In this document: in pieces, positions 1-12,836 of the stretch
How the letters are laid out: each line of letters begins with the position of its first letter
How positions within the stretch are numbered: the stretch's first letter is position 1
Origin: Erinaceus europaeus
Lineage: Eukaryota > Chordata > Mammalia > Eulipotyphla > Erinaceidae
NCBI RefSeq assembly: GCF_950295315.1
Contig: NC_080166.1
Coordinates: 98,895,141 to 98,959,140 of the forward strand
DNA: 64,000 bases
Reading direction: 5' to 3'
Translations under genes and position numbers: made by a program
The notes under the pieces: generated by a model
The model's database searches: none
Seen by the model: the letters and a program-made list of their open reading frames with translations, nothing else
What the model was told of the DNA's origin: nothing

Positions 1-323
1 ACTTCAGTAAGTAAACTGATGAACTATGATATAGATGATGAAATATCATTCAGTGCTAAAAAAAAAAATGAGTTCTTTAGCTATGAGAAGAAATGGGGGA
101 ACCTTAAGTGAATCTTTACTATGTGAAAGAAGACAATCTAAGCAGGTTACTTAAAATATTATTCCAGCTGTATGACATTCTGGAAAAAGCAACACTGTGG
201 AGACAGGAACATGATCAGTAGATGCTAGACAGTGGAGGGGAGTGAAGGATAGAAGAGATGAAAAAGCAGAACACAATGAGTGGACTGGGAGATGGTTTAG
301 TGGGTAAACTCTTGTCCCCATTC
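1..323. other. Unassigned DNA
   Basis: AT-rich sequence with no convincing reading frame or repeat match by eye. A short stretch near 275-305 ('gactgggagatggtttagtggg') looks faintly like a SINE head but is too short to call. Confidence 0.4.
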
Positions 324-557
324 TTTTTTTAACTATGTATGTATTTTATTTATTTATTTATTCACTATTTATTTAGTTAGTTATTTGATAGGACAGAGAG
401 AAATTGAGAGAGGGGTGAAGGAAATTAGAGTGACACCTGTAGCATTGAATCCCTGGTAGGGAAGCTCCTCCCTTACAGATGAGGACTGGGGGGCTTAAAC
501 CCATGTCCTTGAGCATTGTAATGTGTGTGCTCAACCAGGTGTGCCACCATCTCTCTA
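324..557 (-). repeat. SINE group 2, antisense
   Basis: Read on the minus strand, a tRNA-like head with a B-box-like 'gggtttaagcccc' is followed by the degraded core and an A-rich tail (T-rich at 324-390 on the plus strand). The core 'gaagctcctcccttacagatg' is clearly diverged, so this is an old copy. It abuts a second antisense SINE. Confidence 0.75.
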
Positions 558-720
558 CTTCCCTTTCTTTCCTATTTATATACAGTGAGAGACAGGGGAG
601 TGGAAAGTTAGACACCTGCAACATTGCTCCACTGCTCATGAAGCTTCCCCCTGTCTGTGAGAACCAATCTGCCTGCAAAATAATATGTGCAGGCTACTCA
701 GTGAGCCTCCACCTAGCACT
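558..720 (-). repeat. SINE group 2 remnant, antisense
   Basis: A second old antisense SINE directly adjoins the first. It keeps 'gagagacaggggagtgg', 'acacctgcaacattgctcc' and 'catgaagcttccccctg'. The tRNA-like head at the right is badly decayed. Confidence 0.65.
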
Positions 721-778
721 CATACAAAGGCTTTTTTAGGGCAGTAAAATGATTAAGTAGCCTATCAAAATTATGGAC

Positions 779-2668
779 TGATGGGGTGGCCTGTTAGTGA
801 CAAAAGAGTCATCATTAAAGTATATCAGTCTCCTACCCTTATTCAGCTATTTCAGTCCTTATTTTGATAAGGTTAGCTTTGGAGTGACTGAGGGAAGTGT
901 AATAGGAAGTAGGGGAGGAGGGCATCTAAGTAGACACTACTTCATTAGGAACTTTATGGTGTCTTTTTAGGTCTTTCTACTTGCTTGCTGCATATACTGA
1001 CTTACTGCAGACTATTGTGCACTTTTGCTTTCAGGTATATATTTTGCCCTAATTAATGAATACATATGAACATATGCCCTACCTCATGGGACCTGGTCTA
1101 TATCTAGGTTTTGGAACTTTGTTAGGAAGTGAACCACCTGGAATGGAATTAGAGAGTCCTATGAAAGGAAAGGTCTCACTGGAGTAATGAGGCTGAAGGG
1201 TTGACATTCCATGCCTGACGTCTCTGGACACAGTCTTAAGTGAAGCTTGCAGAAGTGGTACTCATTGAGTTAATTAGGCTGGGGTCAGCAGATGCTGTAT
1301 GACTTATAGAAGCATGCAGGAAAGTGACCCCCACCCTAGAGGTTCCAGGACTGGGGGAAATATAGGTTCTATAGAGGAAGTGGGAGTTTCCTGCTGTCTT
1401 AAGGTTTAAGAAGGCAAGAGATAATTACTGCTGTAATCAAATTATTTGGCAATTGGGTTAACTTCGAAAATACCTTTATTAGGGTTTGCTGTATCATACA
1501 CAACATCACCATAATTTATGTAATTTGACATTATTTGTATATAGCTATGTCTTATAGAGTAATGCCACCGGTTGCTTCTGTTCTCCCTGGCCTAAGCCAC
1601 CCCATCAGCTTGGGCCCTAGTCGGGGAGTCATGAGATTCCCAAACAGATATGATGGGCCTTGACCTCGAATAAATCCCTCTCTCCTTTGTTACTGGTCAT
1701 CTCTATCAGGAACAACAAAATAGACACCTTTGTGAGCCCCCATAGGTCCTTGCCCTCAACATGGATGAACAATGGTAGAGAATATTACATCCTCCAAACA
1801 GAGGCTGGACAGCATACTCTATCTTCCACCTGAGGATGGGTTCTGAAATTGGGTCAGCTTGGAATGTTCCTACTCATGACCACAGAATATGACCTCAGAT
1901 CTACAGGGATGCAGTGGTTACATAGGCTCCTAAGCTGAATATGGGCCCCAGATCACATCAGATCGATGGGGTTTATAGTCAACAATATTTATACACCATT
2001 CCCATATTAGGGAGCTACTCTCTTCCCTGATCCAGTTTTCTGGTCCTTTTTCCATCCACGGCATCATCTCCCCAGACAATAACTTGGATCCACCTGCATA
2101 TCAGGTGTCAGGCTCAGAGAAAAAAAAACAATGACAACAACAACAACAAAAAAAACTAATATAGTCAAGGGCCCTTTGGAATATAATTATAATAGGCTTA
2201 CTGCAAAATGGAGACTCCCCCCTACTCTTCATCTGAACTATTTCAGCCTTTAGGTTTATTATTAGGCTTTATATGTTAGCTCTTTTTTCATCCACCAGGT
2301 TCCAGAAACTACCATGATGCCAACTGAACTTCCCTTGGCAGACGACCACACCAATGTGTCCTAGAGCCCCACTTCCCGAGAGCCCTGCCTAACTAAGGAA
2401 AAAGAGAGACAGGTTGGGAGTATGGATTGACCTTTCAACACCCACTTTCAGTGGGGAAGCAATTACAGAAGCCAGACCTCCCACATTCTGGACCCCATAA
2501 TGACCCTGAGTCCACATTCCCAGAGGTAGAAAGAATAGGGAAGCTGTCAGGGGAGGGGATGGGATATGGAGTTCTGGTGGTGAGAATTGTGTGGAGTTGT
2601 ATCCCCCTTTTCCTATGGTTTTTGTCAGTGTTTCCTTTTTATAAATAAAATTTTTAAAAGAAAATAAT
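779..2668 (+). mobile_element. L1-A 3' end insertion, 5' truncated
   Basis: About 1.9 kb of L1 3' untranslated sequence ending '...ttcctatggtttttgtcag' and an A-rich tail near 2640-2668. Its parts recur at 8028-9099, 25619-25990, 26172-27303 and 59908-60703. A 10-bp direct repeat 'aattatggac' at 769-778 and 2669-2678 is the probable target-site duplication, so the copy is 5' truncated within the 3' UTR. An A-rich CAA-containing stretch lies at about 2121-2156. No ORF2 coding sequence is present; the 73-aa frame inside is not a gene. Confidence 0.85.
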
Positions 2669-2678
2669 AATTATGGAC

Positions 2679-4383
2679 AGTTCAAAACCATAAAAGGCAC
2701 AACCTGTTCTTTCACTAACAGTAACAATTTAGTGAACTATGACCTTTGGGGATTATCAAGTGTCAGTGAAGTTTCATTAATTATAATTACGTGCACCTTT
2801 CTGTACCTTCCTCTGAATTTTGCTGTAAAGCTATAAAATTTCTCTTAGGATGTTCACAAAAATAAAAACTACCCAATCTATCTAACCTTCATGTTATGCT
2901 TCATCAATTTAATCTACAGATTACCAAAAGAATGTTTCTCTTTTCAGATAGCTACTGACTAATTGTCTAAACTTAACTGTTCACCATAAAATATGTCTGG
3001 TAATTGACCTCCTTTGTTCCATTTGTCACTTCACTGTTGAATGTGTCTTCTCTTTGTTTCAGTCTATTATTCTCTTCTGGCTTGTCTACTCCATCTTCAT
3101 CCTACTCTGCTTTGTCGATTCAAAGGTCATATCTTCAGCTTTCTTGGTTTTTGATTCTAAACACCCTGCCTGGGTGGACTAATCCATACCATTTTTCACC
3201 TATCATTATGACACCTAGATTCATAGTTTTGTCTCTCACTTCTCTCTTGAGATCCAGATTCCCAATCCATTACAGTTACAGTCTGGGATCACTGCTGGAT
3301 CTTATCAAAGCCAGCTTTCTCTTTGTAGCAAAAGTGATTTTATTTCAGCATATGATGAGCCTGTCATCATAATTTCCTAACGACACAAAACTTATTAATA
3401 TGAAGTACTGTTTAACACATTTAGTTGCAAAAGCTCTATGACAGCAGACATTACACAAAATTTACCTCACACAACTGAACATAGTGTTTGTTCTACAGCT
3501 AAAGAATGCTGGAAAGACAACTGATTAGTATCTCTTTGGAATCACTGAGTTGAGATTTTGTTTCTTTCTTTCCTTTTCTGTTAATTTAATGTTTCCCCTA
3601 TGATCTAAAAGGCTAATGAAGCTTCAAAAGTTCCTGCAGCGGCCCCAGACTGTAACTTATGCAGAAGAAGCTGGGTCATTAAGCTAAAGGACTCTGGTTG
3701 AGCATCTTCTCTAACAAGCATAAAGGTGATCTTGACCCAGATTGTCATTCAGGGAATAACTTTCTTGATTCCCAATAATAGAACCATAATTGAGCCTCAC
3801 ACATGAAAGGCAATCAGATCGAAAAGTTTTTAGTTAATCTTGCATTGTTATACAATGAGATCTTGGCAAGGCACTCTTTTTAAAAACAAAATTCTCTAGT
3901 ATATAGTAATTTGGACATTCATTTGATTTCTCAGAAATTTGTGTCACATCTGAACAATTTAAAAAATTTTATATTTGCCTCAGGTAAGAGACATCCATGT
4001 ATTTTATTTCAACTGTCAAATTATCTATATTGTAGATTTCTATTTTGGTGTCTTTGAAAGCTTTATCCCCTCTAAAGTAGCATCTTGGGTGATGTTTAAA
4101 AGTGCACTGAAATTAACCTTAAAATTACATTAACATTTACACTGAAAGGACTGTATTTTCAGGGATCATTTCTACAGCTTGTTATATCATAAAATAAATT
4201 CAAGATTAATGTGTACTCATATTTCTAGCCACTGTCTTTCTATACATGTTGTGCTCTACCAAATTAGAACTAGATTATAGATCATTAAGCAACTAAACTA
4301 AAACTAATTATTTATAACTAAAACTATTTATAACTAAAACTAATTAATAGTTTTTTATATTTATAACTAAAACTAATTAATAG
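2679..4383. other. Unique AT-rich DNA
   Basis: No repeat or gene recognised. A 122-codon open frame at 3004-3372 is low-complexity, Ser/Leu-rich and without recognisable domains, so it is probably chance. AT-rich tandem copies of a 'ttataactaaaactaatta' motif occur near 4290-4385. Confidence 0.45.
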
Positions 4384-4385
4384 CA
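4290..4385. repeat. AT-rich imperfect tandem repeat
   Basis: The unit 'ttataactaaaactaattaa' recurs three to four times with variable spacing, for example around 4312, 4328 and 4362. It looks like local slippage or duplication. Confidence 0.7.
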
Positions 4386-4605
4386 ACCTAAAGGGCTATA
4401 TCTGGGGGAGAATTACTTTGTATATGTGGACAAAATCAACTCTAGAGTGGCACTAAATTAAACGCATATTCTTAGAACAATGGTGGTTATTGTGAGGGGT
4501 TGGGTGATCCAGGCACAAAATTTTGGTGGTGAATCCAACACAGAACAATAGCACTGTAATTTTACAATCTTGTAAAACCACTATTAAATCACTGATTTAA
4601 AAAAA
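4384..4605 (+). mobile_element. L1 3' end fragment, old
   Basis: The run 'ggtggttattgtgaggggttggg' through 'cactgtaattttacaatc' and 'ccactattaaatcactg' plus an A-rich end resembles the 3' end of older mammalian L1s. No TSD was found. Confidence 0.5.
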
Positions 4606-4999
4606 GAAAAGAAGTAAATGAATCTCCTTGTTTCAGAAATTTAATGGAACACTATTCTGTATTACTCATGAAGAAGGTGGTTATAAATGTAACGTAAATC
4701 ATTACTGCATGAAATATGAAAAAGTTAGATAAACAAAAACCAGCAACCAACCATATGAAACACAGCGGTATGCTGAGGTGTAATTTTTTGTATGCTGGTA
4801 CAATAATATAATGCAATATATCAATCTCCTGTATAATTATATCATAATACTATCACTGCTCAATATTTTCCAATTACACTAGAAGAATATCATCAGGATT
4901 TCTCTACAATCAATATTTAAACAGATATGCTTGCCCCCCTCACTTCTCCACTTTGTCTTCAAATACATTTATTTTCATCTTTAAAGAAACCACAAAGTG

Positions 5000-5130
5000 T
5001 TTGCAAGTGGTGAAGCAGTGCTGCAGGTGTCTCTCTCTCTCTCTCTCTCTCCCTCTCTGTCACCCCATTCTTTCTCAATTTCTGGGTATCTCTAGCCAAT
5101 AAAGATATTTTTTAATTAAAAAAAAATAAA
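5000..5130 (+). repeat. SINE group 2, 5' truncated
   Basis: Starts inside the core ('caagtggtgaagcagtgctg') and runs through 'caggtgtctctctctctc' and 'ctagccaataaagat' to an A-rich tail. The tRNA-like head is absent. Confidence 0.8.
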
Positions 5131-5299
5131 CCACCAATAGTATAACTGAAGAGGTTAAAACATCAACATTTTTCCTTGAGGTTCTGGGAAGTTGTAGATT
5201 TAAAACAATTACCTAAATTTCTCTAAGGTAACACTATTTTTTATTTTATAAAGAAGTTAAATGTATTTATTTCAATGCATTGGAGTTAGCAGTAAAGGT

Positions 5300-5560
5300 T
5301 AAGGAGCCAGGTGGTTGCACAACTGGTTAAAAACACACATTTCCACGTGCAAGGACACAGATTCAAGACCAGGATGCTTCAGAAGTGAGCAGATCTGCAG
5401 GTGACTATCTCTCTATCTATCAATTATCTATCGCCATCTTAGTTTCTATCTACACTATCAAATAAAATAGAATTAATGATCATTGTTAGCAGCAGTGGAT
5501 TTGTAGTGTAGGCACCAAGCCCCTGCAATAAACTTGGTGGCAAAAAATGAAGGAAAAAGA
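5300..5560 (+). repeat. SINE group 2 head with 1L tail
   Basis: A group 2 head ('gagccaggtggttgcacaac') is followed by a decayed core and then the 1L module ('agcagcagtggatttgtag...ggcaccaagcccctgcaataa'). The internal pyrimidine run is replaced by 'ctatctatcaattatctat'. Confidence 0.8.
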
Positions 5561-7045
5561 GAAGAAAAAAAAGAGGGGAAGAGGGGATGAGGGAAGATAG
5601 ATGTGGAAAATGTTAAGTGTATTTATGTAAGCTATTTTTATATTATTTCAAAAATGTTAAATAATTTTATTGGGGCTTAAAGTATTGTACTGTATTGTTA
5701 TTGGCATGTGTGCAATTCCTCATCTCCCCAAGATAGATGACTGTCTGAAAAACACTCTTTCCCATAATTTAGGTTATTTTGCCTCATTATTCAATTCAAA
5801 ATTTTAAAACTTTTGCAAAAAAAAAAAATCAAACAAGGATTGCACTAAATTTTTAACAAGGCTTTTGATTTAAATATTGCTGCCTTGACTTCGTCCATAG
5901 CTTTCTCAACATCTTCTATATACACATTCTGTAGTTTATGTTAAGAACAGGAAGTTCTCCACAAAATGCCCAGAGTTGAAAAATGTAATGATATAATTCT
6001 TCAACAAGATTTTCTTTTAGTCAGAATCTCCCATTGAGGAGCTAATTCAGACAGATTCTGCATTTAGCTTCCATTTCTCTTTAAGCCACTTTGATCTGGA
6101 AGCAAGTTAGTCTCAATTCTTCCCCCATCACATTTGTAACTATTGTTTTCTGTTGATTAGAGTAAGCTTATGAGCTCTCTACATTAAAATTATACCTATT
6201 AGTTGTAGCACACAAATTGGTCACTATTAGATGAATTAATCTATTACTATGATAGCTAATACTGCATTTGGGGTAAACATTTCTCCTACATTTATTTGTT
6301 CATAATCTACTGGAAAGAGAAAGGCTATTCCTGCTCTTCTATTTATTTCTAGTATATTCAGTTATATCAGCTTAGATTCATGGATTCCATTAAACAGATT
6401 CACTATTTTACTATTCTTATTTGTTTCTGATGCTCAAATTGTACAAAGTCTGTCCATTTGAAACCATTCAAATCTAGATCTAAACATTTGCAAACTGAAG
6501 TCTCTTCAATATGGGTCTTCCAGATGCATTATTTTGCTACCCCATCAACATGCCCTTATTATTATTATTATTTTTAATTCTCTATTTCAATCAGATTTTC
6601 TAGTAGATTTCATTATATTTTCACATTTATACACTTGAGGAGTCTTAAACTGAAACCTTCTATATTGCCTAAAGAATTCTGATTACTAGTTTACAGAACA
6701 ATATTTTAAAAGTAGAATCTGAGCAGTATGTATGGCAAATACTGTTGAAATGACACTATTGCTAGTCAAACACAAAAGACCAAAGAAGAAAATGTCTGTA
6801 TACATATGTACCTATCTAGTCATATATCATCTACACATTTGTAAATCTATTTATTTTGAAAAGCTATGATCTAATACTGAGTGTCAATACTCCATAACCA
6901 AGGACATCTTGATTTTTCTTTACCATGTTACAATGTCTAACAATTGGGAAATGACCTCTTGTCTTAAATGCATTTGTTAAAACCTGAACATGGCAGAAAA
7001 TGATTTCAAGATTTACATCACATGTCACTTAAAACTAAGAAAAAG
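5561..7045. other. Unique AT-rich DNA
   Basis: No gene, RNA or repeat family recognised apart from short A- and T-runs and a small (TTA)n near 6557-6572. Confidence 0.4.
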
Positions 7046-7347
7046 AGGGGGTTGGGCAGTAGTGTATCAGGTTAAGCACAGGTGGGACAAAGCAAAATGA
7101 TCCCGGTTCGAGATCCTGGTTCTTGCCCCTGGCTCCCCACCTGCAAGGGGGTAGCTTCCCCACCTCTCTCCATGTCTCTCTGTCCTATCAAACAATAATG
7201 ACAGCAATGACAATAATAATAATAACAATGATAAACAACAAGGCAACAAAAGAACAAGGTCAACAAAAGGGGGGAAAAAAGCCTCCAGGAGCAGTGGGTT
7301 CATAGTGCAGGCACCAAGCCCCAGCAATAACCCTGGAGGCAAAAAAA
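7046..7347 (+). repeat. SINE group 1L
   Basis: The tRNA-like head has a B-box 'ggttcgagatc'. The core is 'ctccccacctgcaaggggg', followed by an AAT/CAA-rich middle and the 1L module ending 'ccagcaataaccctggagg'. About 40 bp is missing between the core and 'ctctctccatgtctctct', removing the usual 'gaagcaggtctgcagg' stretch. Confidence 0.9.
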
Positions 7348-7423
7348 TCATATATATATGAAAAAGAGAGAGAATACAGTGAAATTCGCAAATAATAAAT
7401 GTACTATTAAGTAAATTTTGAAT

Positions 7424-7663
7424 TGGGATCAGACAGTGACACACCTGGTTAAACACAAACACTACAGTGTACAAGGACCCAGGTCTGAACCCCTGGTTCC
7501 CACCTGCAGGGGAAAGCTTCACAAGTGGTAAAACAAGACTGCAGGCTCTTCTCTCTCTCTCTCTCTCCCTCTCTTTTTCTCTCTCCCTCTCCTTCTATTT
7601 ATCTTCACCTCCCCTTCTCAATTCCTCTGCCTATCTAACCAATAATAAATAAAATAAAATAAA
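7424..7663 (+). repeat. SINE group 2
   Basis: Full-length group 2: head 'gacagtgacacacctggtt', core 'cccacctgcaggggaaagc', 'aagtggtaaaacaagactg', a long (CT)n-rich middle and a TAAA-repeat tail. Confidence 0.9.
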
Positions 7664-8027
7664 TTTTGGTAAATGGATGTTATCATAATTCATAGTCCTG
7701 TCAAAATATAAAATAGTAAAATATTATCATCTCCCCAAATTTTACATGTGTACATTCCATTATATTTTAAAGCTGTAATCAAATGTTTCATATAAATTAC
7801 ATTATATGTTTACTTATCCTGTCCTATTCCCTCAAGTGCTTTTGCGTTTCAGTCATGTTTTTGCATGAATCAGTAGCTTATTCCTTTCTATTACTGCATA
7901 GAATTCATTGCTTTACACATTTTTTATTCTTTCTGTTCTTGATGGACATTTCAATAATTCTACATTGGGCTAAAGTAAGTGAAGATTCTGTGGGTATGTA
8001 TGAATAAGTCTTTGTATGAAGGTATAT

Positions 8028-9099
8028 ATTTTTTTATTTTTTAAATTTTTTATTTAAGAAAGGATTAGTGAACAAAAACATAAGGTAGGAGGGGTACAAC
8101 TCCACACAATTCCCACCACCCAATCCCCATAACCCACCCCCTCCCATGATAGCTTTCCCATTCTCTAGCCCTCTGGGAGCATGGACCCAGGGTCATTGAG
8201 GGTTGCAGAAGGTAGAAGGTCTGGCTTCTGTAATTGCTTCCCCGCTGAACATGGGCGTTGACTGGTCGGTCCATACTCCCAGTCTGCCTCTCTCTTTCCC
8301 TAGTAAAGTGTGTCTCTGGGGAAGCTGAGCTCCAGGACACATTGGTGGGGTCTTCAATCCAGGGAAGCCTAGCCAGCATCCTGGTGGCATCTGGAACCTG
8401 GTGATTGAAAAGAGAGTTAACATATGAAGCCAAACAATTTGTTGAGCAATCATGGATCCCAAGCTTGGAATAGTGGAGAGGAAGTGTTAGGGAGGTACTC
8501 ACTGCAAACTCTAGTGTACTACTGCTTTCAGGTATATATTTTGCAGTAGTTTATGGATACGTGTGCACATAAGCTCTCTCTCACAGAAACTGGTGTATAT
8601 CTAGGTTATGGGACTTTGTTAGAAAGTGAACTACCTGAGATGAAATTAGAGTGTACTATAAAAGGAAAGGTCTCACCCGAGTAATGAAGTTGAAGGGTTG
8701 TCATTCCACACGTGAAGTCTCTGGATACAGCCTGAGGTGGCAATCGTTGCTTTGGTTAGGTTGTGATCGGTGGATGCAATATTATTTGGTTTGGATTGGG
8801 AGATGCATACGGGAAAGTGGGCCCTATCCAAGGGTTCCAGGACTGGGGGAAGTAGGGGCTCTATAGTGAAGATGTGAGGTTCCTGCTGTCTTAGGGTTCA
8901 AAAAGACAATCGATAGTTAATATTATCATTACATTATTTGTTAATTGGGTTAACTTTGAAAAGTCCCTTTGTTATGGTTTGCTGTACAGTACCCAGTATC
9001 TTGTATATAGCTGTGCTATTGGATGCTTCTAATCTACTTGGTCTAGGCTTTTGAGAGAGTCCGCATATCAAATACATAGTCTATATATTAAAAAGATTC
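8028..9099. mobile_element. L1-A insertion with 5' inversion
   Basis: Two L1-A segments lie in opposite orientation between 12-bp direct repeats 'atgaaggtatat' (8016-8027 and 9100-9111). From 8028 to about 8505 the 3' UTR end is antisense, with its A-tail shown as T-run at the left. From about 8506 to 9099 a more upstream part of the same UTR is sense, matching about 1005-1620 of the first L1-A copy. The UTR section between the two parts (about 1620-2240 of the first copy) is missing. This is the known structure of twin-primed L1 integration. Confidence 0.88.
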
Positions 9100-9111
9100 A
9101 TGAAGGTATAT

Positions 9112-9338
9112 TTTTAAAGAACTGTCTTGACGCAGCCGAGCGGTTGCGCAGCAAGTTAAGCGCACATGGTGGAAAGAGCACTGGCCCCTGCCTCACCATC
9201 TGCAGGGGGTTCGTTTCACAGACAGTGAAGCAGGTCTGCAGGTGTCTGTCTTCCTCTCCTCTCTCCATTTCTCTCTGTCCTATACAACAACAATAACTAT
9301 AACAATGATAATAAACAACAAACGGGGGAAAAATCTTT
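9112..9338 (+). repeat. SINE group 1 with internal deletion
   Basis: The head '...gcgcagcaagttaagcgc' leads into 'ctgcagggggttcgtttcac' and 'gtgaagcaggtctgcagg', a pyrimidine stretch and a CAACAA-rich tail. The normal B-box segment is replaced by a short 'agcactggcccctgcc' linker, so the internal pol III promoter looks damaged. The SINE sits immediately after the right TSD of the inverted L1. Confidence 0.85.
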
Positions 9339-10591
9339 GAAACATGAAATAAAAAATTTTTCAGCTAATCTTAAACTTTCTTGAGTGACAATCTAATGGT
9401 GTAATTAGCAACTGAAATAGATAAAATTACGTATAAACAATACTAAGATAAAAATGTCGACATTCCAATGTGATTTATCATGAAAACCACTATGAGAAGC
9501 CTTGAATAACTGCAGAAGCTCAGCAACAACTAGTATGACAAATCTATCTCAAATTCTAAACAGTTTAATTTGTGAAAATGGTATTTCCTTACATGTTGAT
9601 GTACACTTGTTTGATTTTTAGATGATTTTGAGTATCTTTATGTGACAATTTGGTTTTTGTACCTACATTCTTGTGAACTAAGTCTTTCCCATTCTATTGA
9701 ATAAGACTCCTTTTAAAAACTCACTCTATATAAAAGAACTTATTCAATATAGAGTTCACAAGCCTTTTTCCAGTTTTGCTTTGTGCTTATTTTAAGTATT
9801 TTTAGTGAACATGCTTTTGTTTTATTATAACTACTTAGCATTTTCATTTTATTAAGCATATGCCTCAGAAGTTCTAATCATTTTTTCCCTTCAGTATCCT
9901 TTACTGAGGAAATGGGGAAAGTTCAGTACTGTTGTCACTAAAGTACATTTCCCCAAGATTGGTATCAAGATTTCACACTCCACAAAAGCTTCACCCCACT
10001 CCATGTATAGAACCTAAAGTCCCCAACGTCTTCTTACTGTTCTTCCCTTAGTCCTAGATGTGTTTTAAAATTTTAATAGCATTTTTATCAAGTGGAAAAA
10101 TTTCATTGCTATTTATACTACTATAATTAATGTTATGTTCTCTAAGTCAAGAAGACATCTACATTCCTTAAAAGAAAGTTTTACAGTTTAATGTTTAAAT
10201 CTATGTTCTATCATAAACTGCCTTTTGTATATGATTTGCCTCACACACAATTACATATACACACACATATGTATAAAATGTATGAGGTATTCTTTTTTCT
10301 TTTCTTCTTTTTGCTTTTTGTTTGTTTTGTTTTTTAGTCATTAGGGCTTCACCACTCCAGGCTGACTTCTTCCAACGGAAAGCAAATAGAAGAGAAGAAT
10401 AAAGAAAGGAAAGAGACCATAGCACAGAAGATTCTGCCAATGAGCTGGAGGCCTAACTTGAAGCTGAGTCACATGCATGGCATAATAATGCACTAAGTGA
10501 CTTATTTCTCTGGGCTTATACTTATTTTTTCATTTAAATATTTTCCTTTATCAAATGAATTCCATTGACCTCATTATTAAATTAAACCTCA
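9339..10591. other. Unique AT-rich DNA
   Basis: Nothing convincing apart from T-rich sequence near 10290-10335 followed by 'gggcttcaccactccaggc', perhaps a scrap of an antisense SINE 1L tail. Confidence 0.4.
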
Positions 10592-10882
10592 GGGTTTATC
10601 GCTGAGACTTGGAGCCAGCACTATGAATCCACTGCTCCTGGAGGCCATTTTTTCAAAAGAAAATTTTATATGATAGGACAGAGGTAAATTGAGAGGAGAG
10701 GGGAATATAAAGGGGGGGAGAGAAAGATAAATACCTGCAGACCTGCTTCACTGCCTGGAAGGCAACCCCCTTGCAGATAGGGAGCCAGGGGCTTGAACCG
10801 GGATCCTTGAGCAGTCCTTGTGCGCCATACTATGTGCTCTTATTACTATGAGCATTTAACCTACTGCTCTACTGCCCGGATC
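10592..10882 (-). repeat. SINE group 1L, antisense
   Basis: On the minus strand it has a head near 10880, a B-box seen on the plus strand as 'cttgaaccgggatcc', the core 'gggagccaggggc' and the 1L tail ('gaatccactgctcctggagg' on the plus strand). About 25 bp of extra sequence ('ttattactatgagcattt') interrupts the head. Confidence 0.88.
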
Positions 10883-12556
10883 CTTTGAATGTGTGAATTT
10901 ACATGTATGGTATTTTCTTCAAATATTTAGATGTAGTTCACAGGCTATACAATTCTTGGATGGCAGGACTGATTTATCTTATAACACATTGAAATATTTT
11001 TTCATTATATTTATCTTATGTTTTTGAAGAAAAGTACATTTACTCAGTCTATAGTGAATCTTTCTGTATCTAGTTGCTTTCATATTTTCTACTTCTCTTT
11101 GGGTTTTGAAAATTTTCTTCTAATACCTTTAGGTCATGTATATTTCTTGATAGCCTGATTTGAATTTAATTTATTTAGCTTTTACAGTTGTTTTCACTAC
11201 ATTAAAAAATCTCCATATATTATATTCCCAAATGCATTTTCTATCCTGTTTTATTTTTTCATCTCAACTACATGTATGATAAATATATCATATAAATCAC
11301 ATGTCACTGATTTTTCTGAATTTATAGAAATCATCTGGTTCTCCTGTACCTATGGTAATTACTAATTTGAATTCTAACTTACTTATTCCTAACGTATTTC
11401 TCCAATGTTGTTAAAATTTATGATAGCCAATGCTGTATTTAATTTTTGTACTATAGCTTATATTTTGCATTATTTATATGTAGGCAGATAACTACATTTG
11501 CTAGACAGTATGAACATACTTCACACAGTTACTTTAATGGTTTGGTCTGCTATTTGCAACAGGAGGACATCTCAGACTTATGGTTTGCTTATTACTACCT
11601 TTTCTCTTGTTCCTAGGTCCAATTTCTTACGTTATTTTTCCTTTATATAATTTTCAAATTAAGCTGAACCTTTAGATAGATTCTAAATTCTAAATTTTGT
11701 CATCTTCTTCTTCTGAATTGCTGTTTTAGTTATCATAAGACATTAACTTGGCTGGACTGCCCCCAAGCTCTGTCTCCTGTAGGGAATAGCAGCTAGGATC
11801 ACCATTGCATTAGCTCAGTCTTCTAACCATTACATTTTGCTGGGATATTCGGAGCTTTCCTAATAAGAGCACAGTTCAGAAGAGAGTCAAAACTTCTAGA
11901 AAAGGTCATGCATATTTGAGATTATTCCCTCTGTGGTTCCCTCCCTTACTCAATTCTCCACTAACTTTCATGTTTCTGCTTATATACTCAAATGCTATGA
12001 TCTGACTCCTTAAGTCAGTAACACTGTATCTTTTGGCTAGAGTTCTCCACACCTGGTGTCATGTGAACTGGGAGTGCCCTCTGACTAAAAGGCCTTATAA
12101 ATATGTATCTCGCCCAACATAGTTCGATTTCCTTGAGAGTCAAATGCTTGCCAGTCTCTGCTTTCCTTTGATAATTTCCCTGTGCATTCAAATAGCTATT
12201 TTAGTATTTTCCCTCAAAGCTTGCAATGTTCAGTGTAAGCTTTGCTGCTTTTACTGGAATTGGAACCAAATGGTTCATTTTTTTCTATCTGTCATCACAA
12301 GGTATTATGATTCAAATATTTTCAATCTATAAAAACTGGCACCTTTTATTCAATCAAGAATAGTGTTAGTCTACATACTATCATTTATATATGCCTGAAA
12401 TCATGCATAATCATATAATTTCACCTAATACTGAAAATATCATTGAAGATAAGCATGTTTATCCCATTATATATTACCAAGCATTTTTGCTTGGTCAAGT
12501 TTAGAAAGTTAGAAACAGTAAAAATTAGTCATATTATGACTCTTGATCTTTTTTCA
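10883..12556. other. Unique AT-rich DNA
   Basis: No gene or repeat recognised. It holds T-rich, low-GC sequence with short chance frames only. Confidence 0.4.
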
Positions 12557-12745
12557 AATATTTTATTTATTTATCTGTTTATTTATTATAGAGACAGAGA
12601 GAAGTTCAGTGGAAATGGGAAGACAGATGTGGAAAGAGGTAAGAGAGACACCCAAAGCACTGATTCACTGCTTGTATAGATTCTCCTTTGCAGATGGGGA
12701 TAGGAGTCTTGAACCCAAGTCCTTAAGTGCAATATGTGTGAGTGA
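12557..12745 (-). repeat. SINE group 2, antisense, truncated head
   Basis: T-rich tail at the left, then 'tagagacagagagaagttcag', 'gattcactgcttg' and 'cttgaacccaagtccttaag' (plus-strand view). It stops around 12745 without a clean head. Confidence 0.75.
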
Positions 12746-12836
12746 GAAAGGAAGAGTAGACAGACAGAAAGGAGATGCACCACAGCAACAGTACACCACT
12801 ACACCTCCCATTGAGTTACCCAGGGCCACCCAGCTG

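Noticed and set aside
3004..3372. 122-codon hydrophobic Ser/Leu-rich frame
   Set aside because: No domain, no splice signals or poly(A) context; composition matches T-rich intergenic DNA.
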